Positions 35,145 through 43,279 are shown, counted from the first letter of the stretch. The stretch is DNA of 64,000 nucleotides from Caproicibacter sp047777415 (GCA_047777415.1 JBKEEO010000001.1:992001-1056000), one strand, 5' to 3'. Translations and numbers: made by a program. The notes: generated by a model not told the origin, from the sequence alone.

Positions 35145-35175
35145 GGGCTTTGGCGAAACTTTGCCAAAGCCCTCC
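35145..35175. other. Perfect hairpin between the orphan unit and the T-box promoter
   Basis: AGGGCTTTGGC at 35145-35155 pairs with GCCAAAGCCCT, with a 9-base loop. No T-run follows. Its role is unclear: insulation or 3' protection. Confidence 0.5.
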
Positions 35176-35240
35176 TTGTTGAATTCCTTATCATTGTGCC
35201 CATTTTTTTAAAAAGTAATTCATATATTGCATAAAATATC

Positions 35241-35269
35241 TTGACAAATCAAGATGATGCGAATATAGT
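35241..35269 (+). promoter_or_regulatory. Promoter of the T-box/BASS transcript
   Basis: TTGACA at 35241-35246 and TATAGT at 35264-35269 have a 17-base spacer. Confidence 0.8.
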
Positions 35270-35275
35270 AATAGA

Positions 35276-35566
35276 AAAACACAGATAGACAAATGCGATG
35301 ATTGGGAAAAGTAGCGCGCATTTTCGTGAAAGAGAATTGCCGGTTGGTGCGAGGCATGACGAGGTTCGCGTGAAACATCACCCATAAGCATTCATCTGAA
35401 GGGCTTTGAAAAAAGCTTGTGTAGGAGCGAACGGTTGGCAACCGTTATCTTGCCGGGCATTAAATAATGATGCCTAAAGAGCGGTCGCTTCCAATGGGCG
35501 GCAAAAAGAGTGGTACCGCAGAAGCTTTCAGGCTTTTGTCTCTTTGGAGACAAAAGCCTTTTTTGC
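35276..35566 (+). promoter_or_regulatory. T-box leader of the BASS transporter gene, specifier probably AUC (Ile)
   Basis: The T-box sequence AGAGTGGTACCGCA lies at 35507-35520. A terminator GGCTTTTGTCTC / GAGACAAAAGCC with a T-run spans 35531-35566. The stem I specifier region has AAAAGTA opposite GTGAAACATCACCC. The triplet next to the lower TGGG/CCCA helix and followed by a purine is ATC (Ile). Counting straight from GAA gives ACA (Thr), followed by T, which fits less well. The leader ends 70 bases before a transporter gene, so uncharged tRNA should raise transporter expression. Confidence 0.85.
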
Positions 35567-35637
35567 ATTTGCGCGGCAATTTCCACCGGTCATGCGCAGC
35601 TGTCTGATGTGTTCAAAATTTTTTGGAGGGAAGAAAA

Positions 35638-36597
35638 ATGAATGCTTTGAGAAAACTGAGCGATTTCGCCGGAAAGTACATGGCGATCTTGTCCTTGGCC
35701 GTTGCTGTTGCGGCTCTGTTTTCCCCGCGCGCCTTTACATGGGCTGCACCACACATTACGCTGCTGTTGGGAATTGTTATGTTTGGTATGGGACTGACAC
35801 TGAAACTATCGGACTTTAAAGAAGTATTCCGCCGCCCGAAAGATGTCTTTGCCGGTTTCTTGTTTCAATTTACCATTATGCCGATTATTGCATTCCTGCT
35901 TGCGAAAATATTCCAGCTGCCGCCCGAATTGGCAGTTGGCGTCATTCTGGTGGGCACATGTCCCGGCGGTACCTCTTCCAATGTGATGACCTATTTAGCA
36001 AAGGGGGATGTGGCTCTTTCCGTCAGTATGACAATGGTATCCACCGTGGTAGCTCCGCTGATGACACCATTTCTTACTTGGTGGCTTGCAGGAACTTGGG
36101 TAAAGGTTTCTTTCTGGGGGATGTTTTGGTCCATCTGCAAAGTTGTCTTGCTTCCGATTATTCTCGGTCTGATTGTCCATCAAATATTTGGTGACAAAGT
36201 GACTGCATTTAACGATATACTGCCGTTGATTTCTGTAACCGCCATTGCCTTAATCATCGGTGCCGTAGTCGGAGGAAATGCCTCTAAAATTATGACGAGC
36301 GGTATTCTGGTGTGTTTGGTGGTTGTTCTCCATAATATGTGCGGGTACGCACTTGGCTTCTTCGGTGCGAAACTGTTTGGTATGAATGAGGCAAAACGCA
36401 ATGCTGTCGCCATTGAAGTTGGCATGCAAAATTCCGGACTGGCCGTTACGCTTGCCGCGGCACATTTTGCACCTGCGGCCGCCATTCCGGGGGCAATTTT
36501 CAGTGTGTGGCACAATTTTTCCGGTTCGATTGTGGCAAACCTAATGGCAAACCATGCGAGGAAAAAGACTGTTCAAACACAGGTACAGCCGGAATAG
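35638..36597 (+). CDS. BASS-family (bile acid:Na+ symporter-like) transporter
   Basis: The product has 319 residues with about nine to ten membrane helices. Family segments are LLLGIVMFGMGLTLKLSDF, the crossover GTCPGGTSSNVMTYLAKGDV and IEVGMQNSGLAVTLAAAHF. Members carry bile acids, pantoate (PanS), pyruvate or other 2-oxo acids with sodium. The substrate is not set by sequence, but control by an amino-acid T-box suggests an amino-acid-related acid. ATG 35638 is preceded by GGAGGG. It is monocistronic. Confidence 0.92.
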   Translation: MNALRKLSDFAGKYMAILSLAVAVAALFSPRAFTWAAPHITLLLGIVMFGMGLTLKLSDFKEVFRRPKDVFAGFLFQFTIMPIIAFLLAKIFQLPPELAVGVILVGTCPGGTSSNVMTYLAKGDVALSVSMTMVSTVVAPLMTPFLTWWLAGTWVKVSFWGMFWSICKVVLLPIILGLIVHQIFGDKVTAFNDILPLISVTAIALIIGAVVGGNASKIMTSGILVCLVVVLHNMCGYALGFFGAKLFGMNEAKRNAVAIEVGMQNSGLAVTLAAAHFAPAAAIPGAIFSVWHNFSGSIVANLMANHARKKTVQTQVQPE

Positions 36598-36612
36598 TTT
36601 ACAGCTGCCTGC

Positions 36613-36639
36613 ATCACCCCGTTTTCGGGGTGATTTTTT
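36613..36639 (+). terminator. Terminator after the BASS gene
   Basis: ATCACCCC at 36613-36620 pairs with GGGGTGAT at 36627-36634. TTTTTT follows. Confidence 0.9.
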
Positions 36640-36655
36640 GATGGAGTACAATAAA

Positions 36656-37955
36656 GTTCGCAATTTTATCAAGGCATAGAAAAGTCATTGGGACTCCGAT
36701 AAAATGAATGGTGAGAAAACATTCAAAAAAGGAGAGATACCCAATGACTCACAAAAAGAATACCACAGATTTGACAGAATTGCTACTAAAATGTATGGCG
36801 CAGCCGGATCCAATGCTGTCGATGCTGGAATGGCTGTGTACCCGTCTGATGGAAGCAGAGGTCTCCGGTATTATTGGCGCGGAAAAGAATGCACACAATC
36901 CGTCCCGCCGTGATTACCGCTGCGGCTATCGGCCACGTCGATTGGATACTCGTATGGGGACGATGTATCTGATGGTACCAAAACTCCGAAATCAGGGCTA
37001 TATCCCGTTTTTCGTAACAGAACGCAAGCGCAGTGAAACAGCGCTGATTCAAGTGGTTCAAGAAGCGTTTGTGCAGGGTGTATCTACGCGAAAGATGGAG
37101 AAACTAGCTCGCAGTCTTGGAATTGAGAATCTTTCCCGCAGTCAAGTCAGTGAAATGACGAAAGGCCTTAACGAGCAGGTGCAGTACTTCCGCAGCCGGC
37201 CTCTGACGGGTCGCTATCCTGTCATTTGGACAGATGCACTGTATGAAAAAATCCGTATGGATGGCCGGGTCGTCAGCATGGCTGTGATGGTAGTTTGCGG
37301 CGTCAATGAACAGGGGCATAGGGATATCCTCGCCGTAGAGCCAATGCTGGAAGAATCCAAAGAAAGTTATTCTCAATTGTTTCAAAGTCTTTTAGATCGT
37401 GGTCTGAAAACACCGCTCCTGGTGATTTCAGACGCGAATAAAGGGCTGATTGCAGCCGTCCGTGAGAGTTTTCCGGGAGCCTCTTGGCAACGGTGCAAAG
37501 TCCATTTTATGCGAAATATTTTGGCTCATGTACCCCAGAAGGAAAAAGAATCCTTTGCGGCTCAGTTAAAAGAAATTTGGTTAGCACCTTCCGCTAAAAT
37601 AGCTAGACAACGCGCAGAGCAAATATCAGAACAGTATGGAAAACGCTTTCCAAAAGCAATTGAGCTTCTGCAAGATGGGCTGGAAGATTCTCTAGCTTTC
37701 TACGCCTTTCCGGAACTCGACGCCCGCAAAATCTCCTCAACCAATATGCTAGAACGGCTAAACAAGGAAATCCGCCGCAGAACCAGCGTAGTCGGAATAT
37801 TTCCTAATCCGGATTCCTATCTACGGCTGGTAACAACACATCTGATGGAGTATGCGGAGGACTGGTCTATTTCCAGAGCATACTTAAACCCGAAATCCAT
37901 TCTTTCACTGTTAAACGTAGCCTAATTCATTTTCCGGAGTCCCGAAATTGCGAAC
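36656..37955 (+). mobile_element. IS256-family insertion sequence
   Basis: The element is about 1.3 kb with one transposase. The ends share GTTCGCAATTT (36656-36666, and inverted at 37945-37955) and GGGACTCCG (left near 36690, right inverted near 37935-37943). On the left these blocks are separated by about 23 extra bases; on the right they are adjacent. I see no target duplication, so the left boundary is uncertain or has been altered. Confidence 0.8.
36744..37925 (+). CDS. IS256-family transposase (mutator type)
   Basis: The product has 393 residues. Typical segments include RDYRCGYRPRRLDTRMGTMY, VIWTDALYEKIRMDGRVVSM with the first catalytic Asp, LLVISDANKGLIAAVRESFP with the second, and SSTNMLERLNKEIRRRT with the Glu. 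WQRCKVHFMRNILAHVP is a family hallmark. ATG 36744 follows AAAAAGGAGAG. It appears intact. Confidence 0.93.
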   Translation: MTHKKNTTDLTELLLKCMAQPDPMLSMLEWLCTRLMEAEVSGIIGAEKNAHNPSRRDYRCGYRPRRLDTRMGTMYLMVPKLRNQGYIPFFVTERKRSETALIQVVQEAFVQGVSTRKMEKLARSLGIENLSRSQVSEMTKGLNEQVQYFRSRPLTGRYPVIWTDALYEKIRMDGRVVSMAVMVVCGVNEQGHRDILAVEPMLEESKESYSQLFQSLLDRGLKTPLLVISDANKGLIAAVRESFPGASWQRCKVHFMRNILAHVPQKEKESFAAQLKEIWLAPSAKIARQRAEQISEQYGKRFPKAIELLQDGLEDSLAFYAFPELDARKISSTNMLERLNKEIRRRTSVVGIFPNPDSYLRLVTTHLMEYAEDWSISRAYLNPKSILSLLNVA

Positions 37956-38025
37956 TTCCCTTGACACTAGGGATTTTTTTTTGTTTCTATGGTATGATAC
38001 TCATAGAGAAAGGGAGTGTACAGCA

Positions 38026-38553
38026 ATGAATCCAACGGAGCGCAGGGAGAAAATATTGGAAATCTTACAAAAAGGAGAAGCGCCTGTCAGTGCCGGGTCG
38101 CTTGCTAAAACGCTGGGAGTCAGCCGCCAGGTGATTGTGGGAGATGTTGCTCTTTTGCGCGCTGCAAATCAGCCGATAACTGCCACGCCTCGGGGTTATT
38201 TGCTCGAAAGCACGGATCCGCGCTCCGGGGAGCTGATTAGAACGATTGCCTGTCGGCACAACAGGGACGATATTGCCCGTGAGCTTTACGCCGTTGTGGA
38301 TAACGGCTGCGGTGTGTTGGATGTGATTGTGGAACATGCGGTATATGGACAAATTTCCGGTCGGCTCCAGGTGTTTTCCCGCTTTGATGCGGATGACTTT
38401 ATCCGCAGACTGGGGAAAAGCCGCTCGCTGCCTTTGTGCAATTTAACGGGTGGCGTTCATTTGCACACAATCTCCTGTCCAAATGAAGACGCCTACAGTC
38501 GTGTTGTTGCAAAGCTGAAACAGGAAGGCATTTTATTTGAAAAAGAATTATAG
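38026..38553 (+). CDS. niaR: Transcriptional repressor of niacin/NAD genes, NiaR-like
   Basis: The product has 175 residues. The N-terminal winged helix is RREKILEILQKGEAPVSAGS with a recognition helix in LAKTLGVSRQVIVGDVALLR. The C-terminal 3H domain has His in EHAVYG and in HLHTISCPNEDA. It binds niacin as co-repressor in Bacillus. ATG 38026 has AAAGGGAG upstream. It is divorced from any native upstream gene by the IS256 element 70 bases away. Confidence 0.88.
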   Translation: MNPTERREKILEILQKGEAPVSAGSLAKTLGVSRQVIVGDVALLRAANQPITATPRGYLLESTDPRSGELIRTIACRHNRDDIARELYAVVDNGCGVLDVIVEHAVYGQISGRLQVFSRFDADDFIRRLGKSRSLPLCNLTGGVHLHTISCPNEDAYSRVVAKLKQEGILFEKEL

Positions 38554-38556
38554 GGC

Positions 38557-38611
38557 TTGACATTTTCCATTCTTCTGCTAAAATAGTCTTAACAGGTGTA
38601 AAGACACATGT
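38557..38611 (+). promoter_or_regulatory. Promoter and NiaR operator of the niacin transporter gene
   Basis: TTGACA at 38557-38562 and TAAAAT at 38579-38584 have a 16-base spacer. An inverted repeat, ACAGGTGT (38592-38599) and ACACATGT (38604-38611), sits at the expected transcription start. It matches the ACA-GTGT type of NiaR sites as I recall them. NiaR from the gene just upstream would repress here when niacin is plentiful. Confidence 0.75.
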
Positions 38612-38651
38612 AAACACTGACTCTTAAAAGACTAGAAGGAGAGTGGAACCG

Positions 38652-39227
38652 ATGGAACGCAAAAATGGAATGCAGTCCATTCAAACCATGACCATCGCGG
38701 CGTTGCTGTGCGCTGTGGGAATTGTAATCCCGATGACTTTTCCAAAAATTTGGGTTGGGGCAGCTTCGTTTACTTTAGCCAGCCATGTTCCGATTTTTTT
38801 GGCGATGTTTATTTCACCGGCAGTCGCCGTAACGGTCGCTTTAGGCACAACATTAGGATTTTTTCTGTCGGGACTGCCGTTGGTTATCACGCTGCGTGCG
38901 CTAAGTCACGTGATTTTTGTAACAATCGGTGCAATGTTTTTAAAAAAGCACCCCATGGTGATGGCATTTTCGGCGGGCAATTTGCTCTTTGGAATGGTCT
39001 TAGGCATGATTCATGCGTTGAGCGAAGTAATCGTTGTTACTTATTTTTTCTTTGGCGGTCAGCTTTCCAGTGCAACTTATTCCAGCGGTTACGTGACTTC
39101 TGTGCTGCTTTTAGTCGGCTTGGGAGGATTCATACACAGCATGGTCGATTTTGGACTATCCATTGCTGCATGGAAACCGATTAGCCGAGTGATTCGAATT
39201 CCGGTCAATGCAAAGGCAAAGGGATAA
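38652..39227 (+). CDS. niaX: Niacin ECF transporter S component, NiaX-like
   Basis: The product has 191 residues with about six hydrophobic segments, including MTIAALLCAVGIVIPMTFPK and HVPIFLAMFISPAVAVTVAL. The pattern fits small substrate-binding membrane proteins of ECF transporters. The adjacent niaR and operator point to niacin. It needs shared EcfAA'T subunits encoded elsewhere. ATG 38652 has AAGGAG 11 bases upstream; a GTG at 38643 is too close to it. Confidence 0.82.
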   Translation: MERKNGMQSIQTMTIAALLCAVGIVIPMTFPKIWVGAASFTLASHVPIFLAMFISPAVAVTVALGTTLGFFLSGLPLVITLRALSHVIFVTIGAMFLKKHPMVMAFSAGNLLFGMVLGMIHALSEVIVVTYFFFGGQLSSATYSSGYVTSVLLLVGLGGFIHSMVDFGLSIAAWKPISRVIRIPVNAKAKG

Positions 39228-39236
39228 AATTCATAG

Positions 39237-39276
39237 AAAAAATCCGGAAAAGCAGGATGCTTTTCCGGATTTTTTT
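39237..39276. terminator. Bidirectional terminator between niaX and degV
   Basis: AATCCGGAAAAG at 39241-39252 pairs with CTTTTCCGGATT at 39260-39271. A/T runs flank both sides and serve both convergent genes. Confidence 0.88.
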
Positions 39277-39283
39277 ACTAAAT

Positions 39284-40156
39284 TCATTTTCTAAGGAACA
39301 CAATCCCCAATGTGCCTGGTCCGCAGTGAGTACACACAGTGCAGTTGGCATCTGTTTCGATGATTTCTTCGAAAGGACCCAGCTTTTGAACATGTTTGAT
39401 GACAGTGGACAACAAATGCGGCGGCAACTTTGAATGTGTGACGAAGATACGATGATAATCAATATCCGTGCGGCCCTGCAGACGGTCTGTAACGTAAGCT
39501 AGCAGGCATTTTTCCAGACTGCCGCGGTATTTTTTACCCACGCCCATGGCTCCGTCCCGAACTTCTATGCAGGGCTTGAGCGAGAGCAGATTTGCACCAA
39601 GTGCGGCAACAGCGGAACACCGCCCGCCCTTATGTAAATATTTCAGCGTGTCAATCACGAAGCTGGTTTCTACTTTTGGAATCATCTGTGTAACGATCTC
39701 GACAATGCTTTCCGCGTCCAGACCGGACGCTGCCAATTCCGCGGCGCGCATGACAAGCTGACCAATTCCGGTGGAAAGATTGGCAGAATCAATGACATAG
39801 ACGTTTCCAAGCTGCTTTCCTGCGTATACCGCATTTTGGTAGCATGCGGACATGGAGCTGCTGATGGTAAAATGGATGATGCTTCTGCCCGCCAGTGCAT
39901 ACGGTGTAAACCGATCTAGGTAGTCTTTCACCGGTACGGCGGACGTTTTTGGAAGCTTTCCCGTTTTTTCCACATACGCATACAAATCCTCGGGAGCAAC
40001 CTCAAATTTATCACGGTAAGATTTATCCCCTAATGTGATATATAGGGGAATTAGGTCGATATCATATTTTTCCAGAACGGCGTCCGAAAGGTCGCAAGTA
40101 CTGTCCGCCGTAATTTTAACCTGACGGGACGGATTAAAACTATTTCCTCCGTTCAT
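39284..40156 (-). CDS. DegV family protein (second copy)
   Basis: The product has 290 residues. VKITADSTCDLSDAVLEKYD is the N-terminal motif, with TISSSMSACYQNAVYAGKQL and LKYLHKGGRCSAVAALGANL following. It differs clearly from the degV at 32893-33780. A Cys cluster near the end (CTVCTHCGPG) is a feature of some DegV subgroups. It likely binds fatty acid for a FakA-type kinase. GGAGGG precedes the start. Confidence 0.9.
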   Translation of the reverse strand: MNGGNSFNPSRQVKITADSTCDLSDAVLEKYDIDLIPLYITLGDKSYRDKFEVAPEDLYAYVEKTGKLPKTSAVPVKDYLDRFTPYALAGRSIIHFTISSSMSACYQNAVYAGKQLGNVYVIDSANLSTGIGQLVMRAAELAASGLDAESIVEIVTQMIPKVETSFVIDTLKYLHKGGRCSAVAALGANLLSLKPCIEVRDGAMGVGKKYRGSLEKCLLAYVTDRLQGRTDIDYHRIFVTHSKLPPHLLSTVIKHVQKLGPFEEIIETDANCTVCTHCGPGTLGIVFLRK

Positions 40157-40191
40157 AATTTCCCTCCAAATCTGTGCTAACAGATTATTTT

Positions 40192-40220
40192 ATTCTACCA
40201 TGATGCAACGCGGTTTTCAA
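40192..40220 (-). promoter_or_regulatory. Promoter of the second degV gene
   Basis: On the minus strand TTGAAA (40215-40220) and TAGAAT (40192-40197) have a 17-base spacer. The IS481-like insertion starts just upstream and leaves this promoter intact. Confidence 0.6.
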
Positions 40221-40224
40221 TGCT

Positions 40225-40251
40225 TTTGAATGTTAGGAAACATTTGTAAAG
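40225..40251. repeat. Left copy of a 27-bp direct repeat flanking the IS481-like element
   Basis: This copy is identical to 41314-41340. The repeat is itself a dyad, AATGTT-AGGA-AACATT, with an outer CTTT/AAAG pair. It is best read as a long target-site duplication. Confidence 0.85.
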
Positions 40252-40299
40252 TGTAGGACTACAATACATATTGGACAGTTGAGAAAAAATAAAAACAGA

Positions 40300-40362
40300 A
40301 ATGGACACATCGGTTACAATAAAGCTACCAAAACCAAATCATACCGAGAGGAAGTGTCCATT
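40300..40362 (+). promoter_or_regulatory. Hairpin enclosing the transposase ribosome-binding site
   Basis: AATGGACAC at 40300-40308 pairs perfectly with GTGTCCATT at 40354-40362, and CGGT with ACCG just inside. The GAGAGGAAG site (40346-40354) is within it, so transcripts reading in from outside could fold and block translation. This control is known for other insertion sequences and inferred here. Confidence 0.5.
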
Positions 40363-40367
40363 CCTGC

Positions 40368-41303
40368 ATGAATAGTGTAACACAAGATATGAAGTTTAGG
40401 CAATCCATAATGATCTACGCTCAAAAGTACGGTGTTAGCCGTGCAAGCAGAAAGTACAACAAAAGTCGTTCCTTTATTTACTTTTGGATGGCCCGGTATG
40501 ACGGTACATTAGAATCGTTGGCTTGCCGGTCTAGAAGGCCACACAGTCATCCAAACCAGCATACGCCTGCCGAGTTAAAACTGATTCGCGACATGCGGCG
40601 CAGGAACCCAGAACTCGGTATGATTGAACTATGGTCTCGGTTAAAAAAGCGCGGATACAAGCGATGTCTGGAAAGTCTGTTCCGTGTAATGCGCCGAATG
40701 GGGATTTTTCCAGAGGCAAAACCGAAGAAAAAATATCAGCCAAAGCCATATGAGCAAATGACGCATCCCGGAGAGCGCATTCAAATCGATGTAAAGGTAG
40801 TTCCAAAGCGCTGTATTGCCGACCCAGAGCTTCGGCTTTTCCAGTATACCGCTATTGATGAATTTTCTAGGCTGCGTTTTTTGGCAGCGTACCCTGAACA
40901 GAGTACCTACTCTTCTGCCGACTTTCTTAAACGAGCTGTCAAATGGTTTGCCCGGCGCGGTGTTCGTGTGGAATGTATTCAAACTGACAACGGTTTTGAA
41001 TTCACCAACCGTTTTTCCCCATCAAAGAAACATCTGCTGACGCTCTTCGAGGCCACTGCCGCTCAACTGCATATCCGGCACAAACTGATTCGGCCTTATA
41101 CGCCCAGGCACAATGGTAAAGTGGAACGCAGCCATCGCGAAGACCAAAAACGCTTTTACAACAAACACCATTTTTATTCCTTAGCGGACTTTGAAAACCA
41201 ACTTTCCATCTACTTACGACGCTCTAACAATATGCCGATGCGTCCTCTTCACTGGTTATCTCCTTCTGAATTTTTACAATCCCATACTGTCCAATATGTT
41301 TGA
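40368..41303 (+). CDS. IS481/IS3-superfamily DDE transposase
   Basis: The product has 311 residues. An N-terminal helix-turn-helix (YAQKYGVSRASRKYNKSRSF) is followed by an rve integrase core. The catalytic Asp, Asp and Glu are in GERIQIDVKVV, ECIQTDNGFEF and NGKVERSHRE. A single unshifted frame favours IS481 over IS3. It is intact. Confidence 0.92.
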   Translation: MNSVTQDMKFRQSIMIYAQKYGVSRASRKYNKSRSFIYFWMARYDGTLESLACRSRRPHSHPNQHTPAELKLIRDMRRRNPELGMIELWSRLKKRGYKRCLESLFRVMRRMGIFPEAKPKKKYQPKPYEQMTHPGERIQIDVKVVPKRCIADPELRLFQYTAIDEFSRLRFLAAYPEQSTYSSADFLKRAVKWFARRGVRVECIQTDNGFEFTNRFSPSKKHLLTLFEATAAQLHIRHKLIRPYTPRHNGKVERSHREDQKRFYNKHHFYSLADFENQLSIYLRRSNNMPMRPLHWLSPSEFLQSHTVQYV

Positions 41304-41313
41304 CAAACCTACA

Positions 41314-41340
41314 TTTGAATGTTAGGAAACATTTGTAAAG
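41314..41340. repeat. Right copy of the 27-bp direct repeat
   Basis: This copy is identical to 40225-40251. Beyond it the sequence continues AAAGCTG, extending the dyad (GCTTT...AAAGC) of the presumed original target. Confidence 0.85.
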
Positions 41341-41375
41341 CTGAAGGTAAATATTTCGTTTTGCCATTTGATTAT

Positions 41376-41404
41376 TTGTTCAGAAAGTCTTACAATAATA
41401 CTAT
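41376..41404 (+). promoter_or_regulatory. Probable prfC promoter
   Basis: TTGTTC at 41376-41381 and TACTAT at 41399-41404 have a 17-base spacer. It lies downstream of the insertion and would survive it. Confidence 0.45.
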
Positions 41405-41432
41405 TATTATGATACAAGCTGGAGGAACGAGA

Positions 41433-43043
41433 TTGTCTGACTATCGAAGCGAGATCGGCAAAAGAAGAACATTTGCCATCATATCCCACCCAGACGCGGG
41501 CAAAACAACGCTGACGGAAAAGCTGTTGTTATACGGCGGAGCGATTGCTCTTGCAGGCTCCGTCAAAGGGAAAAAAGCACAGCGGCATGCGGTTTCCGAC
41601 TGGATGGAAATAGAAAAACAGAGGGGAATTTCTGTAACATCGTCCGTTATGCAGTTTCATTACGATGGCTGCTGCATTAATATTTTGGATACCCCCGGAC
41701 ACGAGGATTTTTCAGAGGACACATACCGCACGCTGATGGCGGCGGATTCCGCCGTAATGGTGCTGGATGCCTCCAAAGGCGTGGAGCGGCAGACACGCAA
41801 GCTGTTTAAGGTTTGCACGCTGCGACAAATTCCGATTATTACATTCATCAATAAAATGGACCGCGATGCACGCGATCCGTTCGACCTAATGGAAGAAATC
41901 GAAAATTTGCTGGGAATTCGCACTTGCCCCATCAATTGGCCAATTGGTTCCGGAAAGGAATTTCAAGGCGTGTATGACCGGGCGTCCAAAAAAATTCTGA
42001 TTTTTCACGCAAACAGTGATGCGGTTTTTGAGTCCAAAGAGGTTCAGTCCAGCGAAATAGCGCTGGATGACCCCAATTTGGAAAATGTCATTGGAGCGGA
42101 CTTTGCCGCAAAATTGCGGGAGGACGTGGAATTGCTCGACGTCGCGGGAGATGACTTTGACCTCGAAGCTGTGCGGCAGGGGAAACTTTCCCCTGTATTT
42201 TTCGGCTCGGCACTCACTAATTTCGGCGTGGAACCGTTTTTAAAGGAATTTTTGCAAATGACCACTCCACCGCTGCCGCTCAAATCGGATTCCGGTGTGG
42301 TGGATCCGTTTGACCCTGATTTTTCGGCGTTTGTCTTTAAAATTCAGGCCAATATGAACAAAGCGCACCGTGACCGCATCGCATTTATCCGCATCTGCTC
42401 AGGCAAATTTGAAAAGGGAATGGAAGTTACCCATGTGCAGGGCGGCCGTAAGGTAAAATTGTCACAGCCGCAGCATTTGATGGCAAAGGACCGCGAAGTC
42501 ATTGAAGAAGCGTATGCCGGTGATATTATCGGCTTATTTGACCCAGGTATCTTTTCCATTGGCGACACACTTTGTGCAGCGGCCAAACCATTTCGTTTTG
42601 AGGGAATTCCAACGTTTGCGCCGGAGCATTTTTCCCGCGTGCAGCAGGTGGACACGATGAAGCGCAAGCAGTTTGTCAAAGGCATGACCCAAATCGCGCA
42701 GGAAGGTGCCATTCAAATTTTCCATGAACCGGATTCCGGTATGGAAGAAGTGATTGTGGGTGTGGTAGGTACATTGCAGTTTGATGTTTTGCAATACCGG
42801 CTGAAAAACGAATACAATGTTGAAATCCGTATGTCACCGTTGCCGTATGAAACAATTCGCTGGATTGAGGATACCGGAATCGATTTAAAATCCCTGGATT
42901 TGACAAGCGACACAAAGCGTGTGCAGGATGTGCGTGGTAATAATCTTTTGCTGTTTTGTAACAGCTGGAGTATCCAATGGGCATTGGAGCACAACAAAGG
43001 CCTTAAACTTTCCGAGTTTGGCGACACAAATTTCGAACGTTAA
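41433..43043 (+). CDS. prfC: Peptide chain release factor 3
   Basis: The product has 536 residues, a translational GTPase with AIISHPDAGKTTLTEKLLLY (P-loop), the RGISVTSSVMQF switch region, DTPGHEDF and TFINKMDRDARDP. RF3 recycles RF1 and RF2 after peptide release. I choose TTG 41433 because GGAGG lies 8 bases upstream and the protein then begins (M)SDYRSEIGKRRTF like its family. Earlier in-frame starts add unconserved residues. Confidence 0.95.
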   Translation: MSDYRSEIGKRRTFAIISHPDAGKTTLTEKLLLYGGAIALAGSVKGKKAQRHAVSDWMEIEKQRGISVTSSVMQFHYDGCCINILDTPGHEDFSEDTYRTLMAADSAVMVLDASKGVERQTRKLFKVCTLRQIPIITFINKMDRDARDPFDLMEEIENLLGIRTCPINWPIGSGKEFQGVYDRASKKILIFHANSDAVFESKEVQSSEIALDDPNLENVIGADFAAKLREDVELLDVAGDDFDLEAVRQGKLSPVFFGSALTNFGVEPFLKEFLQMTTPPLPLKSDSGVVDPFDPDFSAFVFKIQANMNKAHRDRIAFIRICSGKFEKGMEVTHVQGGRKVKLSQPQHLMAKDREVIEEAYAGDIIGLFDPGIFSIGDTLCAAAKPFRFEGIPTFAPEHFSRVQQVDTMKRKQFVKGMTQIAQEGAIQIFHEPDSGMEEVIVGVVGTLQFDVLQYRLKNEYNVEIRMSPLPYETIRWIEDTGIDLKSLDLTSDTKRVQDVRGNNLLLFCNSWSIQWALEHNKGLKLSEFGDTNFER

Positions 43044-43118
43044 CGCAATGCGAATGCCCTATGATTGGCACTGAAAAATATTTAAAACAAAATAAGCAGA
43101 AGATTCCTTTCAAATTCC

Positions 43119-43158
43119 AAAATCCGCCGCCGGAATTTTCCGGGCAGGCGGATTTTTT
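43119..43158 (+). terminator. Terminator after prfC
   Basis: AATCCGCC at 43121-43128 pairs with GGCGGATT at 43147-43154, with an inner CCGG pair and a T-run. Confidence 0.85.
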
Positions 43159-43250
43159 ACATTCTACTTGTTTCGTAAGGGTCTTCCCCTCTTTGCAGGG
43201 GCGGATTGGAGAGAATGAAAATAAAATTTTAAAAATAATAATTATTACTA

Positions 43251-43279
43251 TTTACAAAATGATATTTCTGTGTTATAGT
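43251..43279 (+). promoter_or_regulatory. Promoter of gpx-trxB
   Basis: TTTACA at 43251-43256 and TATAGT at 43274-43279 have a 17-base spacer. Confidence 0.6.

Larger units (their letters stand above)
40252..41313 (+). mobile_element. IS481-like insertion sequence
   Basis: The element is 1062 bp with 28-base imperfect terminal inverted repeats. Both ends start TGTAGG and share ACATATTGGACAGT (40252-40279 and 41286-41313). It is flanked by a 27-bp perfect direct repeat. One transposase is inside and appears complete. Confidence 0.88.

Noticed and set aside
36640..37970. Target-site duplication of the IS256-like element
   Set aside because: I compared the eight to nine bases outside both possible boundary sets and found no match.
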